DNA from: Hippophae tibetana
Taxonomy: Eukaryota; Streptophyta; Magnoliopsida; Rosales; Elaeagnaceae
NCBI GenBank assembly: GCA_037013495.1
Contig: CM072809.1
Location: 13,303,001-13,367,000, forward strand
Direction of reading: 5' to 3'
Length of the DNA stretch: 64,000 nt
Shown: piece by piece, positions 12,600 to 26,150 of the stretch
Position numbering within the stretch: position 1 is the stretch's first letter
How the letters are laid out: each line of letters opens with the position of its first letter
Translations under genes and position numbers: made by a program
Notes under the pieces: model-generated
What the model saw: only the letters and a program-made list of their open reading frames with translations
Database searches by the model: none
What the model was told of the DNA's origin: nothing

Positions 12600-12703
12600 A
12601 TGGAACAATTGTGTACAATCACGCTACCAAGATTCAAACCTATGCCCTTTAGCATAGGACACCACGTACCTGCTTTTACACTACGGGGTTGTGGCTCTTA
12701 AAT
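12600..12703 (-). repeat. tRNA-related SINE-like segment
   Basis: On the minus strand, a box A-like 'tagtgtaaaagcagg' (12683 to 12669) is followed about 40 bases later by a box B-like 'aggtttgaatct' (12641 to 12630). This resembles the internal RNA polymerase III promoter of tRNA-derived SINEs. The segment is richer in GC than its flanks and does not fold into an obvious complete tRNA. No clear tail or target duplication was found, so the ends are approximate. A decayed tRNA gene is the alternative. Confidence 0.4.
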
Positions 12704-13776
12704 TAGTTTCCAATTAGCAATAATCTTGAGAAATTTTTATTGTTAACTAATAACTTAAACTTTTAGAAAAATAAGTTGGGCCATTTAAGAAATGTAGGCT
12801 ATTTAATCAAACCCATGCATGGTCGATTGTTAAATTTTAAAAGTTGGGCCTGAAAAATGGATCGAGTGATGAACGAACTTCTTAACGTTTACTAACCTTA
12901 TTCAGGTATTAGGAATTATAATTTGACAAGTTGCATTTGCCAAATCTGTAAAATCTGATGCTTTTTTTTACCTGTATCTGATCTGCCATTATCTGATCAA
13001 GTTGCTTATCAAGATAATTTTAGCATATCTATGACGATATCTCATCTACTCTATCTTGTTTTTGCATCCTGAAATCATATGATACTCTACCACACCGATA
13101 ACAGGTACTACACTATACAGTTGGGCTCTAGTTAGCATAAGTTTGTTTGGTCTTTTTGAAAGGAAAAATCTTCATATATAGCCTGTATGTAAAACTGGCA
13201 AATAAGAAGTTTTTGTGTATTATAAATATTTACCACAGTTTTGAAAACATTAAAAAAAATACCTTCAATTTTTATATCATATATTTAATTATTTATATGA
13301 TTTCACTTTTAATATATTTTTACAAAAAAATATTTTTATGTTATAAAAGAAACTTATATACATCGCATTTTTAAATGTTAAAACTTAGAGTTTAAAAGTA
13401 AATTTATATTTATAAAGAATTTATGCGATTTAAAGTGAATTTTATTTTTCAAAATTAAAGTTACTTTGATATGTGTTGTACACAATCTTCAAGTTGGAAA
13501 CACACTCTTTATATTCTTATGATTCTGCTGTCAATAATTACTTGTAAAGTCGTTAACATAGAGTCCAGGTGACATAGTAGTACCACCTTCCACACGCTTG
13601 TTGATGTTTTCCTATTATTTGTATAGTGCAAAGCTTATACAATTTGGTTTATTTTAGTACTTTTGTGCAACTGAGCAATATGGGCACTCAAATATAATAT
13701 AAAGTGGTTGCCGTCTATTAACCTGAACAAATGATATGCTTTCACACACTAAATAATAAACGATTACTTAACATAT
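12704..13776. other. AT-rich intergenic stretch
   Basis: Nothing beyond low-complexity AT-rich sequence is recognised. The longest frame (13147-13374) is Ile/Tyr/Phe/Lys-rich and looks like chance. Confidence 0.65.
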
Positions 13777-13781
13777 ATTTT

Positions 13782-14279
13782 CTATCGTCGATATAACTAA
13801 TAAAAATAAAATAATTTCAACATAATAGAATAATAATAATAAAAATTTAAAGTAATTTATTTTTTAATTTAGGTTAAGTCTATGAGATAAATTTTAAAAA
13901 ATATTTTGTTAATTAATAAAATTAATGGGTATAAAGTGACAGTAATACAACAAATTAAGATAAACTCAAAATAATGTCACACAAGTGTTTCTCAAACTCA
14001 TTATTTTGTTACTTCTATTTTAAAAAAAATATCTTAATATTTTTCTAAGATATTCTCTCTCATTTTTTTACAAAATACTATTTTTTTTCAAAGAAAATTG
14101 TTCATTTGACTTTGTTTTATTTCTCTTCTTGTTTTGGTGTGTTGATGTATCTCTAAGGTAAAAATATTACTTATTTATAGGCAAAATTGCTTATCAATGT
14201 TAGATGCATTTCTCAAATATGAATGTGGTTGTACCTACCATTTATGTTTTCTTCTTCTTCAATGTAGGAGGGACTTACA
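13782..14279 (-). repeat. 3' LTR of copia element 2
   Basis: Minus-strand start TGTAAGTCCC at 14279, directly beside the purine tract. It aligns with 17006-17473 through shared blocks such as 'aataaaattaatg.gta.aaagtga' and 'tttctcaaactcattatttt'. The left limit is set by the alignment and the candidate ATTTT duplication, so it may be off by a few bases. Confidence 0.7.
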
Positions 14280-17005
14280 AATCTTCCCCTCCCGACTACA
14301 TAAAAGGCTTCACTAATCTAGCAGCTAAACGACAGTATTCAAAATTTTGTCTTGGGAGAATTTTTGTCAACATGTCTGATCCATTTTCTTCTGTATGGAT
14401 TTTCTCAAGTTGTAACAGCTTATTCTCCATTACATCCCTAATCGAGTAATATCTCACATCAATATGTTTTGATCTCGAATAAAAGAAGACATTTTTTTCC
14501 AAGATGGATAACACTCTGACTATCACAAAATAACTAATAATTGTCTTGTTGCAATCCAAGTTCTTTCAAGAACTTTTTCATCCATAGCAACTCTTTACAT
14601 GCTTCCATTGCTGTTATAAACTCTGCTTCGGTAGTTGACAATGTAATACATTTTTGTAACTTTGATTGCCATGACACAGCTCCCCCTGTAAATGTAATCA
14701 GGTAACCTGAAGTGGATTTTCTAGAATCCACATCACCAGTCATATCTGCATCTGTGTATCCAACTAACACAAATTTGTTATTTCCAAAACATAGGCATAT
14801 TTTGGAAGAACCTCAAAGATACCTGAAAATCTATTTCACTGCATCCCAATGTTCCTTTCCAAGATTTGAAAGGAATATACTCATAATTCAATTGCATAAG
14901 TGATATCTGACCATGTACAAACCATGACATACATTAGATTTCCAACTGTTGAAGCATATGAAACCTCCTCTATCTCTTTGTCTGTAGAAGGGCTATGCTT
15001 AGAACTTAGCTTAAAATGACTAGCAAGAGGACAACTAATCGTTTTAGCCTTATCTATATGAAATCTTTGAAGTATTTTCTCAATATACTTCTCCTACGAC
15101 AACCATAATTTTTTGGCACCTCTGTCTCTAATAATACTCATGCCAAGAATCTGCTTTGTTTGCCCAAGTCTTTCATGGCAAAATACTTACTCAATTGCGT
15201 TTTCAAGTTGTTGATTCTAGAAATATTTTGGCCAACAATCAACATATCATTCACATAGAGCAAAAGAATAATGAAATCAACATCAGGGGATTTATACACA
15301 AAAACACAATGGTCTAAAGTAGTTTTTTTGTAGCCTTGCTCCCTCATAATAGACTCTAATTTTTTGTACCATTGTCTTAGTGCATGTTTTAAGCCATAGA
15401 GACTTTTCTTCAATTTGTAGACATAATCTTCTTTTCTCTTTTGTTGAAGACCCTTTGGCTACTCCATGTATATCTCTTCTTCCAAGTCACCATGTAGGAA
15501 GACAGTTTTGACATCCATTTGCTCAATTTCCAAGTCAAGACTTGCTGCTAACCCTAGCACAATACACATGTATGTCATTTTTACAACTCGAGAGAAAATC
15601 TCATCAATCTGTCTCTCAATTGAGGCATGAAATTCTTTGAAGACATCTAGCACACGATCCTTTGTCTTTAGAAGATATACTCACGTCTTCCTTGAATGAT
15701 CATCAATGAAAGTCACAAAGTATTGAGCACCACTAAGTGACTTTGGCATTGGTCCATACAAATCTGAATGAATCAGATCTAAAATATTATTCATTTTGGA
15801 AGTAGGGAAACTCTTGAAAGCAACTCTATTTTGCTTTCCTGCTAGACAATGAACACATTTCTCCAAATGTACTTCATCCATTCCAGGTAGTATCTTCTTT
15901 TTTACTAGACTTGTCAAACTTTTTTCACCCATGTGACTGAGTCTCTTATGCCATAACTCAGCTACATTGCCTTTCTCTATGGCATTTTATATGTCAGTGG
16001 AGAGCTTCACTTGCATTATATACAGAGTTGTATGCTTCTCACCTCTAGCCACTACTAATAAGCTTTTTGTAAATTTCCATTTTTCATAAATGAATGAGCT
16101 ACAATATCCTTCATTTGCAAGTTTCGCACAGAGATCAAATTCAGGCGCATATCTGGAATATGCTAGTGACCCTTCCTCTTGCAGTGATGACATTCAACAT
16201 TGAAAAATTTGTTTGATTTGCCTCTGCTCTTGCTTCTGGGTTTTTTTCTTTGTATAGTCTATTTCCTTTAGACTCTATGATAAGGGTTTGTGCTTCTATT
16301 TCCTTATTTTGTTTCTCATATTAGAACGAAGCTTCTACAACAACTTCAAACTTCATCTTACCTTTTGCATAAGTCATAGTTGTTGTGATATGATTATATG
16401 ATGAGGGTAGTGATGCCAACAACATCACAACTTTTTTTTCATTATCGAAACTCACATTAAATCTTGCTAAGTGAGAAAGCTTGTTGTTGAAATCGCTAAC
16501 ATTCTGCATCATGCTCACATTATCTTCCTTCCTCATCTGATATAGTTTTTTCCACAAATAAAATTTATTGGCAAGATTCTTTGACACGTACATGTTTTCT
16601 AGAGTCTCTCATGTTTCTTTAGCAGTCTTGCAATTTTTTTATTCAATATTTTGCAAGACACTGTTTGAGAGATTTAGATGGATTGTACTAGCTACAATCT
16701 CATCTATTTTATCCCACTTTTCCTTGGTGATGGTTGCTACCTTCTTTTCTTTTCCCAGCAATGCCTTATGAACCTTCCATTGAATGAGAATATCCTTCAT
16801 CCTCTTTTTCCATAAAGAGAAATTATTATTGCCATTAAATTTTTCAATATTTACTTTCTATCTGGACATTTTTTTTCGTTGTGTTTCTTTTTTTTTGTAA
16901 ATAAATGCGCCTTGAATCTAATAAAATCTTTTTTGATGTGACAGATCAGTCTATGCTGCAACCATAAAGCATATTAAGAATTTTACTAGACCAACTCTGA
17001 TACCA

Positions 17006-17473
17006 GTTATTGGACACAACGAGTAAAAATAAAATAAATTCAACAGAGTAGAATAATGACACCGAAAATTTAACGTGATTCACTCTTTAATTTGGGTTAA
17101 GTTCACGGGACAAACTCCGAAAAATACTTCTTCTACTAATAAAATTAATGAGTAAAAAGTGAGAAAAATATAACAAATTGAGATAAACTTAAAATAGTGT
17201 CATACAAATTTTCTCAAACTCATTATTTTATTACTCTCTTTTTAGAAAATATTCTTCTCTACTTTCTTACACACAACACTGTTTTTTTCAAAGAAAGTTG
17301 TTTATTTATCTTTCATTTACTTCTTTTCTTATTTTGGTACGTTGATATATCTATAAATTAAAGACATTGCCTATTTATATGTAAAATTATCTATCAATAT
17401 TAGATATATTTGTCAAATATAATTATACATATCATTTATGTTTTTTTACTCTTGAACTTAGAAAGAACTTACA
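17006..17473 (-). repeat. 5' LTR of copia element 2
   Basis: Minus-strand start TGTAAGTTC at 17473. The LTR ends a few bases before the primer site, whose complement 'ctctgatacca' ends at 17005. It matches the left LTR along most of its length. Confidence 0.7.
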
Positions 17474-17478
17474 ATTTT

Positions 17479-19020
17479 TTAGTGTTTAAAGCCAATAGCT
17501 TGTGTTCATAAACTTCAAAAAATGAATGGAATATATTAAGTAGAATAAAGTTACTTGACACTGTTAGAGTAAAATATAATTATTGTGTAATCAATATAAT
17601 TAGAAAAATAAACGCTTTTTGGTATCACATGTTTTAATTATGTAAATGTTTTACGAGAACTTTTTTAACTTCTAAAATGATTTTTTAACTTGTAATTGAT
17701 AATTATGTTATATTTTTTATGATAGATTTGTATAATCACTAAAAAATTTAGTGATAAATTTGTATTATTAATAAGAATTTTTGTGATAGATTTATATTAA
17801 TAATAAAAAATTTATTAACAGATTTATACAAATAATAATATTTGAATACTATTAGCAGGTAAGTTTGTCGAGAGAAAATCAAAGTGTATTGTATTTATAT
17901 CATTGCATGTTAGATGGGTCTAACAGTCATGTGCAGATTGCAGAGAAGGAAAAAAACAATGGTCTACAACAAACTGATACTGTTAGTGCTGTAAAATCAT
18001 GATTCATGTTAGGGTCCAATTAATACGGCTCCGCAGTCAAGAAGGCATTAAATTATTTTATCAGGTCAGTCCAACCTCCATTATTTCAGAAGGGTCACCC
18101 TCAACTTCAAGGCTTCAATATTTTTTTATATTATCTTATGATTTTATCATCACCTTTGTCTCCACTTATTTAGTAACAAGACGATTTTCAGGTTAAACCG
18201 GCCAACATGCTTAATTAGGCTGACTTTTCCATGCATAATTAATTAATCGTTTTAGGATCAGTAAGGTTACTTGAAGATGATTTTGATTAATAATAGTATA
18301 TTGCTTCTCACTGATCAATGTGTTAAGGCTGTTGTATTATAACAATTAGGATAAGATTAAGGCTAATTGTAAATATATCAGGCACTAGTTATTTCAAAAA
18401 ATATATTCTTTAATTAACATTGTTTTCTGTTATTTTATCTTTGTAAAGTATCATTATTTGAATTTTTTTTAAGAGTAAGTTCGTTTGTTTTTTTACCTGG
18501 TTAATTAAATTTAAATTTTTTAATTGATATTGATAGTTATTATACAAATTCGATATCATGTAAGAATTTATCGAAATCTAAATCTATCAAAAGCTTAAAC
18601 CGGATGGAGATGTTATGCAAAACCTTAATACTTATATACGTCGGTTCAGGAGTTTGTTGCAAAATAAATATTGTGGATGTGAGAAGTTTTTTAAATAGCA
18701 ACTCTTCTTACGCTAACACACATTTGTAATTAGAAGCCAGACTTTACAACTTCTTTAATTAGGATACATGCTACAGAGGCACATATGTCCGGCATGGTAG
18801 TTGTGAGAAGTTATGCAGAATAAATGGATTATTATTATTATTTTATTAATATGATTTTCTGGACATTCATTTTACACGAGAAACTAGATGGAAACTGTGT
18901 TATTGTATTTTGTTTGGTGTTAAAGCTTAAATCTGGTGCATAATTAGTTACTAGATTTAGAGAATTTAAATCTAATTTAACCTTGAAAATGCGTTTTTAA
19001 GAACAAAAGTTGCCAATGAT
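17479..19020. other. AT-rich intergenic stretch
   Basis: No gene is supported. A slightly GC-richer patch at 17.9-18.2 kb has a 65-residue open frame without recognisable motifs. A fragment near 18.53-18.61 kb resembles the repeat at 11.5-12.0 kb. Confidence 0.6.
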
Positions 19021-19025
19021 ATAAA

Positions 19026-19330
19026 ACTTAGAAACTTAGGTCTAATTCTTAACCCAAAAGTCAGTTTATGAGTTATATATTTGCTCAGATTTATAAGCAG
19101 TACTGTTGGTTTACTCTTGGTTGATGTATGACTTAACATCCCCTACGCATCGGTTAGAGTCTTGATTTACGACACGATAGTCGATGAAAGTACAAAAAAA
19201 CTAAGAATCTAGGTCTGATATCAACTTAGAAACTCAAGTATAATTTTGAATTTAAAAATCAATTTATGAGTTAAAAAATTGTTCATATTTATAAATAACA
19301 TGCTAGTTTATTCTTGACTTAGACTTAACA
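19026..19330 (-). mobile_element. TRIM retrotransposon, copy A
   Basis: A terminal-repeat retrotransposon in miniature, read on the minus strand. The 5' LTR is at 19224-19330 (107 bp), followed by a primer site resembling TGGTATCAGA ('ttgatatcagacc'), an internal stretch of about 85 bp with no coding capacity, a purine tract ending 'gtagggga', and a 3' LTR at 19026-19138 (113 bp) starting TGTTAAGTC. The flanks carry a candidate 5-bp target duplication ATAAA (19021-19025 and 19331-19335). TRIMs encode nothing and depend on larger LTR elements to move. The LTRs are clearly diverged, so the insertion is old. Confidence 0.75.
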
Positions 19331-19335
19331 ATAAA

Positions 19336-20256
19336 GATCATTGTTACTTAACTTTTTTATTTATTTATTATATTCGTTTAAATCTATATTTCTAAATTAT
19401 TATCTATTGAGACTTTACATCAAAATTGGTTATTCTTTAGCTTAACATTCCATTTTTATAGAGGACACGTGGCATTATGTTATGCATGTCAAAAGGCACG
19501 GAGGGTTTACGTTAAAAACATAGAATGTGTTGGTGGGCTTGAAATTAAATTGATAGACATGAAAGCAAAGTCACGTGAAATTCACACCGTCCATTTTAGA
19601 ATTCAAAATAATAAAAAAAACACCTGTAGTCATTTTGTATAGGAGTGACAATTTGGCATGATCCAAAATTATTAAATTTTCTTATTATTATTAATAATTT
19701 GATTAAAAATAATAGTTATTTTAATATATAAACACTAAGTACGAACACAGTACAAAATGAAAAATACGAACCTGCCCAAACACACTAATTATATATGTGT
19801 AGTCAATTCAGTGGACTCAAAAGCCCCATGCCTTTTCAATGGCTTGAGAGGCTGAGGTTGAGCACTACCTAATCACGTTCCACTTTGGTTCTCTTGGATA
19901 TGATAGCGTTATGATCATGAACCAGACAGATAGTGAGGATAACAAAAAAAGATGCTTGAGTTATGGAGAGGGCCCACATAGAATGGTACGTAATCCTTTG
20001 CAGGCTCAGCAAGGGTCCACGTGTACATACCAGTTGTTTGTGTCACTATCGGTCCTTGTTAATCCTCAATATTTATCATAGTCATGAATACAATATTCTT
20101 CTATTAATTATTAATTAAAATAATAAAATTATTTTTAATCTATAATTATTTATTATATTAGTTGTTATATAATAATAACTTTAATTCTTCTAATTGTTGT
20201 TTATCCATAAACCCAAAATTTAATTTTTGTAATGAGTTAATATTTTAATATCAAAT
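19336..20256. other. Spacer between two TRIM copies
   Basis: No gene is seen. The part at 19.44-20.07 kb is less AT-rich and holds two CACGTG hexamers (near 19573 and 20019), in phrases 'gtcacgtgaa' and 'tccacgtgta'. Without a gene nearby their meaning is unclear. Confidence 0.55.
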
Positions 20257-20261
20257 ATATG

Positions 20262-20591
20262 ACTTATAAATTTAAATTTAACTCTTAACTTAAAATTTAG
20301 TTTATGAGTTAGAGAGTTATTCAGATTTAAAAGTAATACTATTGATTTACTTTTAATAAATGTTAGACTTAACATCCTCCTACACATCGATTAGAGTTTG
20401 AATTTACAGTACGATTCAGATTTATAACACGAGAATCGATGAGAGTACAAAGAAACCAAGAGATTAACTTTGATACTAACTTAGAAACACAAACTTAACT
20501 CTTAACCCAACAGTCAGCTTGTAAGTTAGAGTGTTATCTAGATTTAAAAACAGTACTGGTGACTTACTCTTAATCAATGTGAGATTTAATA
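20262..20591 (-). mobile_element. TRIM retrotransposon, copy B
   Basis: Same family and orientation as the copy 0.9 kb away. The 5' LTR is at 20479-20591 and the 3' LTR at 20262-20374, both 113 bp. Between them are a primer site ('ttagtatcaaagtt' on the minus strand), about 104 bp of non-coding interior, and a purine tract ending 'gtaggagga'. The 5-bp target duplication ATATG is perfect (20257-20261 and 20592-20596), which fixes both ends. No open frame of note is present, as expected for a TRIM. Confidence 0.85.
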
Positions 20592-20596
20592 ATATG

Positions 20597-23500
20597 AATG
20601 ATAATTTATATAAATTATGTTGAATTATTTAATAATTATATCATATTTAGTATATTTATTTGTAAACATATAATATTTTATTAACATGGCATTTGTGATC
20701 GGTTCACGGCTAAAAAAAGTCGACTAAATGCATTATTTTTAATTTAAAAAATGCAATGTAAATGTTAGTGTTCTGTTAATTTATTTGTGATCACATAATT
20801 TTGTACTTGACAAATTCATGAATTATCAACTTAAAAATAATCAATTAAAACACTTATTTTAATAAGATAAAGAATGCGTCTTTAAATTTAGAGATAACAC
20901 GGAGAGTCATAAAATAAAAGATATATAACTTGAGAATAAATGTCAACTTGGAAAAAATATATAACTATAAGGATTTAACGTATCTAATATATAAAGTACT
21001 TATCAATTGTGTCTACTTTGAACCTATTATAAAAAATAAAAAAAATTGAATAATGGTAATTTTATAACAATTTTTATTAATGTCATAACAAAAATACATG
21101 AATTATTGTTATATTCTTACATTTATTAGACTTTAATATTATTATTATTAAATAAAATTATTATAATAATAACAATTGTTATTGTGATGTATCATCACCC
21201 AAAGAATGTTGAAAAAAGAGTATTAAAAAGAAAAAACAAAAGACAAAATGTGATAATTAAAGTAAGGAAGAACTAAGTTCGAAGTCTTAACTCTCCATTT
21301 TTATTATCTAATAAAAATATAAGAGTATTTTTAAGTTTTAATACAATCATAGCTGTTATGATATATAATTATTAGTTTAAAAAATAAGAATTTTTTTTCA
21401 ACGTGTAATTAACAATCATATTGATTATATTAATACTATAAATCCTGATAAATGAAATTTTTAGAAATTAAAATAGAAATAGATATTAAATATATCTTAT
21501 GTTTTTATCCCCGTTTCTATTTCTATTTCTTATATTTTCATCAGCTTTCTTTAGATAGATAAAGTATTTTTTGAAAGTTAGATCTTGTAACTATTATTTT
21601 TGTTTTGTTTTTAAACAATTTAGTATACTTATTTAAAAAAAAAAGGCGCTACAAAAATAAGATATCATTTTTATATTTTTGCTTATGTTTTTTGACAAAG
21701 TAATTAATTTTTTTTATTGAATTATTCATTTCAAACTTGTATAAGTATCTGGAAAAAAAATAGAAAATAAAATAAAAATAATTAATAAACTTAAATACAC
21801 TATTTTTTTTCCCTTGTGAAAGTGGAATAAATTATTATATAAATAGTTAGAAGTTGTAAGTTTTTCAGACTTTTAGTTGAAATAGTTAACGGACATGTGC
21901 AATCACTTTAAGATTTTATTGAAAACGAACAAAATTGGAGTTGATTTTTTAATGGAAATTCTTGTTTTCTTTATAAGAGAAATGTTAATGTAGCAACTTT
22001 GTACGTATAATTATATTTATATTAATTATAATATATCATGTAATATAATAATTTAAAAAATAATAAATTTATTCTGACACGTGGTAACCTATTAATCAGT
22101 GCAAATTTGCTTCCATTTAACTTCTTTATTTTTAAGACGGTTTTTGAAATACATTCATATCTAATGTACTCGATCAACACATCTTATCATACAAATGCTT
22201 CACGCAAGTATTACATTTATATTTAATATTCAACACTTCTGATTATACAAATGCTTTACGCAAATTTGAGGAATATTAGGGCTTCTTTTATAACTCATTT
22301 AATTTTTAAGTTACGTTTTCTTGTTTGAATCTAGGTTTTTATTTAAAAAAACTCATTTAATAAAAAAATTATGTTTTTTTTTATTTTCTAATGAAAGAGG
22401 AAAATAAATTTGTAATGATAGTTTTTATAAAAAAAATTAAATTTCAAAAATATTAGAAGTATGTGAAAATAGATACCCCTTTTAACATGATTTTAAATTT
22501 TAAAATAAAATTATTTATTAAATAATATTTGTTTTAAAAATTTAACTTAATTAACACACCAGTCCTAATAACAAAGAAACTTATACTTTATTTTCACTGT
22601 TTATCTTTTTTGATGTGATATGTGTAATTATATATAAAAATGAATAATGTAATATTAGCAAAAAAAAATTTCATTTATATGTAACTTACCATAAAATCTC
22701 TCATGGGGTAGAAGACGTTCAAAGAAAACTCATGATGGTCAAGGTACGACCATTACTTTCTCCGTAAGAATTTTCTACTGTTGTGAATCGGGTGAGATCC
22801 CCTCTTCACGCTAAATGTTACCTCCTGGAGTATGTTTAATTATATATTTTAAATTTTAAATTGACAAATTTTATGTAGTAGAAAAATATAAATATAAATT
22901 TAAAATTATATATGTTTAATAAATATTAAATGCAGTGTGTAAAGTATAAATATAATTATATTTTTATATATAATTATTAAATAATTAAATAAAATTTATT
23001 TTTAATTATAATGTTGTATTTTTATAAATAAATTACATACAAAATTTACATAAATTATTAAGTGATTTGGATTGGAGGATTAGACAAGAAGGGGAGGGTG
23101 TAATCCCCAAACCTATATATCCTTGGAAGACATTTTCACAAACAGTGCAAAAATCAATTTTTTTCTTCTTCTGCAATTACCCACCGAGGTGGGCAAAATT
23201 ACAACACTGCAATTTTCAAAACTTAGCTAGTATGACTTCAGGAGTTTGAAGAAAAGAGAGAACTCCTCCAAAATACTACATTGTAGATATTATGATATTG
23301 TAGGGACGAAACTACAATAAAAATTCAAAATGGCCAACGAGAAAAAAACTACAACATCTTATAAATATAATATAATATTGTTTTGTAAATGTATATATAT
23401 ATCACACTCATAATGTGTTTGACTATTTGAGATAGAGGAATTAAACTATATATTGATGATATTTTTAATAAAATACAAGAACTTACCATCCTATAAATAG

Positions 23501-26150
23501 CGGCTCCAAACAAAATTTCCACTTTAAAATTTGAAAATATTTAAATGAAAAACCACAATATGAAATAAATTATATCAAGGATTTAAATTTTATGAATTTT
23601 TTTTTACCTTCTAAGTAAAATTAAGATATTAAATTATTTTAATTTAATTTTTTTTAAATTGATTTATAATCTAAATAATATGATTTTATTCTATCATTAT
23701 TATTATGAATTCAAATTTAAATTCAAATTCGATACCTATATTATTATTTTTATTTAATAAAAAAAACATAAATATTGTTTTATAAAAAAACAATATATTG
23801 AATAGTAAAATTGATATAATATAATGTATTTTTTATATGAAATAATAACTAATATTGTTTAAAATTAGAAGTACGAGAAAGAGAGCCTTTTAACTCACAC
23901 AAATTAAATAATTACTAAAAAAAATTAGGTAAATAAAGGAAATCCAGTGAACTAATAAATATTATATATATATATATATATAATTGATATTGTTGTGTTC
24001 CATTATGAAAGGGATACATGAAAGCCCACAACTACTACAAAATCCAAATCTGTAGCAATTTTTTTAGAGATAACATATACAAATAATGAAATTAGATACT
24101 AAGCTATATTCTACTTTCAAATACAGAGAATAGGGTCACGGAACATCTTCAATCTTATAAGTTGGTACAAGGCCAATGACCAACAGTCAATGTTAACTTT
24201 CGATTAGAATTACAATTTATGACACGACTTTGATTCAATAGTTTAGCAAAAAATTTAATATGAATTAAATATTAACATCATTTAAATTGATTTAACATGA
24301 GTATTTTATTATTTATTTACAATTGTAAACATATTTAATAAATGCATATCACTTTTTACTTTAATATATTTTATTTAATTATTTTTTAAATTAATCATAT
24401 ATAAATACAACGCAACAAATTAGAAAATTAAACATAAATATTATATACTTATAAATTTTATATGTTATTTATTTATTATGTCACACATTAACACTTTTCT
24501 TTTAACACGAAGTATAGGAAATTATTGATAATAAAATAAAAATATAGGGATATATATTTTATAATATATGTTAATATAAGGACAAATGTTGTATTTTCTA
24601 TTCCGTTTCACGAAATTATATACCATATTTTAATAAATATATAAAAATTTAATATTTTTTAGATTTAGTTCTACTTTAATTTAATCTAACCATAGATAAT
24701 GCATTATATGTTTTATATTTTATTTTTTAATTATATTTTATTCTATAAAACATCAATAATTGTTTTTATAAAAATTATTTAAATTCTAAAAATCTAAAAT
24801 CTTATAATTATTTTATAATTTAGTGTTATTATTTTAAACTAGTTTATAGGAATATCATATCAATATTATTTAATATAAATGATTATGTATTTATTGTTAC
24901 ATATATTTTATTTTTCTCCTTTTTACATAAATATCGTTTATTTTTTATTGACTCAAAATTTTATTTTTCATTACAAATTATTTATTATTTATTTCTATTA
25001 TAATTTTTCTTTTAAAATAAAATTTCAAAAAATTCAAAAAATAAAAAAATAATATTTAAAATATTACATGAATTTTGGTTCTCTATTTGGAGGTTTTGTT
25101 TTCTATGAGAATTATTAATATGATTTCATAAGAATTTTAAGTGAGAATAGAAGATAAATTCTAAATAGTAAATAAGAAACAAAAAGGGGATTCTAATATG
25201 GTCTTGTTTCCTAGACAATTCTATTCATAAGTTACTTACCTATAAAAATGATACCGAGTACAAATATTTTTTCAAAAAATCTAAATTTATTATCAAATAT
25301 ATAACAATTATGGGCTATCATGAATGAATAGAAATTATTAATATATAATGATTTAATACTTTAAATTAATAAAATTTAAAATTAATGTAATTTTTTTAAA
25401 AATAGATATCTAATAAAAATTAAAAAATAATAATTTAATTATCAAAGAATATAATTAAGAATTATGTATAACAATTCCATATATTTGTGTTGGCTTAAGT
25501 ATTTTTTATTTTATTTTTAAATATGTGTTTGATGATTGAATCATAAAACTTTAAAGACCTTTGGATTACAATAAACAAATGGATGCATGGGACATAAAAA
25601 AATAATTTGATTAATTTATTTAAAATTAAAAAAATTAATTTAATTCGTTAGAACATATTAGATTTATAAATTTTATAATTTGATTAAATTTAAATTAAAA
25701 ATTATATAATATATTTAAATTTAAATCAAGTTTAAATTGATAAATTTTATTATGTATTCTATTTGTTTTGAAACGAATTATTATAATTATATTATTATTT
25801 TTAATTTAAAAATAAATATAAATATTTATAATAATTTTTGTTATTATAATTAATAATAATTTTTTTATAAAAATATTAATTTAAAATTTTATTTAAATTA
25901 TGATAATAATTTATAAATAAATTTTAATATTAATAAGATGAAAGAAAAAAATTTAATAAAAAAAATTTAAATTTAATCTAATCCAATTCAAATTTATCCA
26001 ATGATTTTGATACGCTACTACCCATTTTCAGACCAACTAAAATTCAAAAGGAATTTTATTTTGGCTAATGAAATTCAACGGAAGTAGTTGAACTAATTAC
26101 TCTGTTTTTAAAAAAGCAATAACAAGCTAATGGCATGAGCTGAAATTCAG
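20597..26150. other. Long AT-rich intergenic stretch
   Basis: No gene is supported on either strand over about 5.5 kb. It is dominated by homopolymer-rich A/T sequence with a short TA tract at about 23963-23982. Two less AT-rich patches stand out: 22.68-22.84 kb and 23.06-23.33 kb. The second contains a 60-residue frame without recognisable motif. Both may be fragments of dispersed repeats that I cannot classify. Confidence 0.6.

Larger units (their letters stand above)
13782..17473 (-). mobile_element. Ty1/copia LTR retrotransposon 2, old and broken
   Basis: A minus-strand copia copy with both LTRs still recognisable (13782-14279 and about 17006-17473). A complement of the initiator-Met primer site lies just inside the right LTR. 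A G-rich purine tract ('gggaggggaag' on the minus strand) lies just inside the left one. Coding parts, read on the minus strand, are in copia order: gag (about 16.9-16.3 kb), GAG-pre-integrase and integrase (about 16.2-15.7 kb, with CLAGKQNRVAF and FVTFIDDHSRK), reverse transcriptase (about 15.65-15.14 kb, with SLYGLKHALRQWY), and RNase H (about 14.77-14.3 kb, with LSTTEAEF). The internal region is only about 2.7 kb, well short of a complete copia, and the coding remains are broken many times. A possible 5-bp target duplication ATTTT (13777-13781 and 17474-17478) is weak evidence in such AT-rich DNA. The LTRs differ at roughly a fifth of positions by eye, so this looks far older than element 1. 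Confidence 0.85.

Noticed and set aside
12600-12703. Possible functional tRNA gene
   Set aside because: Only box A-like and box B-like words are present; I could not form an acceptor stem and anticodon arm, so SINE-like is the safer label.
14204-14449. 81-residue plus-strand frame
   Set aside because: It lies across the LTR and RNase H end of the minus-strand copia element 2 and is only an antisense shadow.
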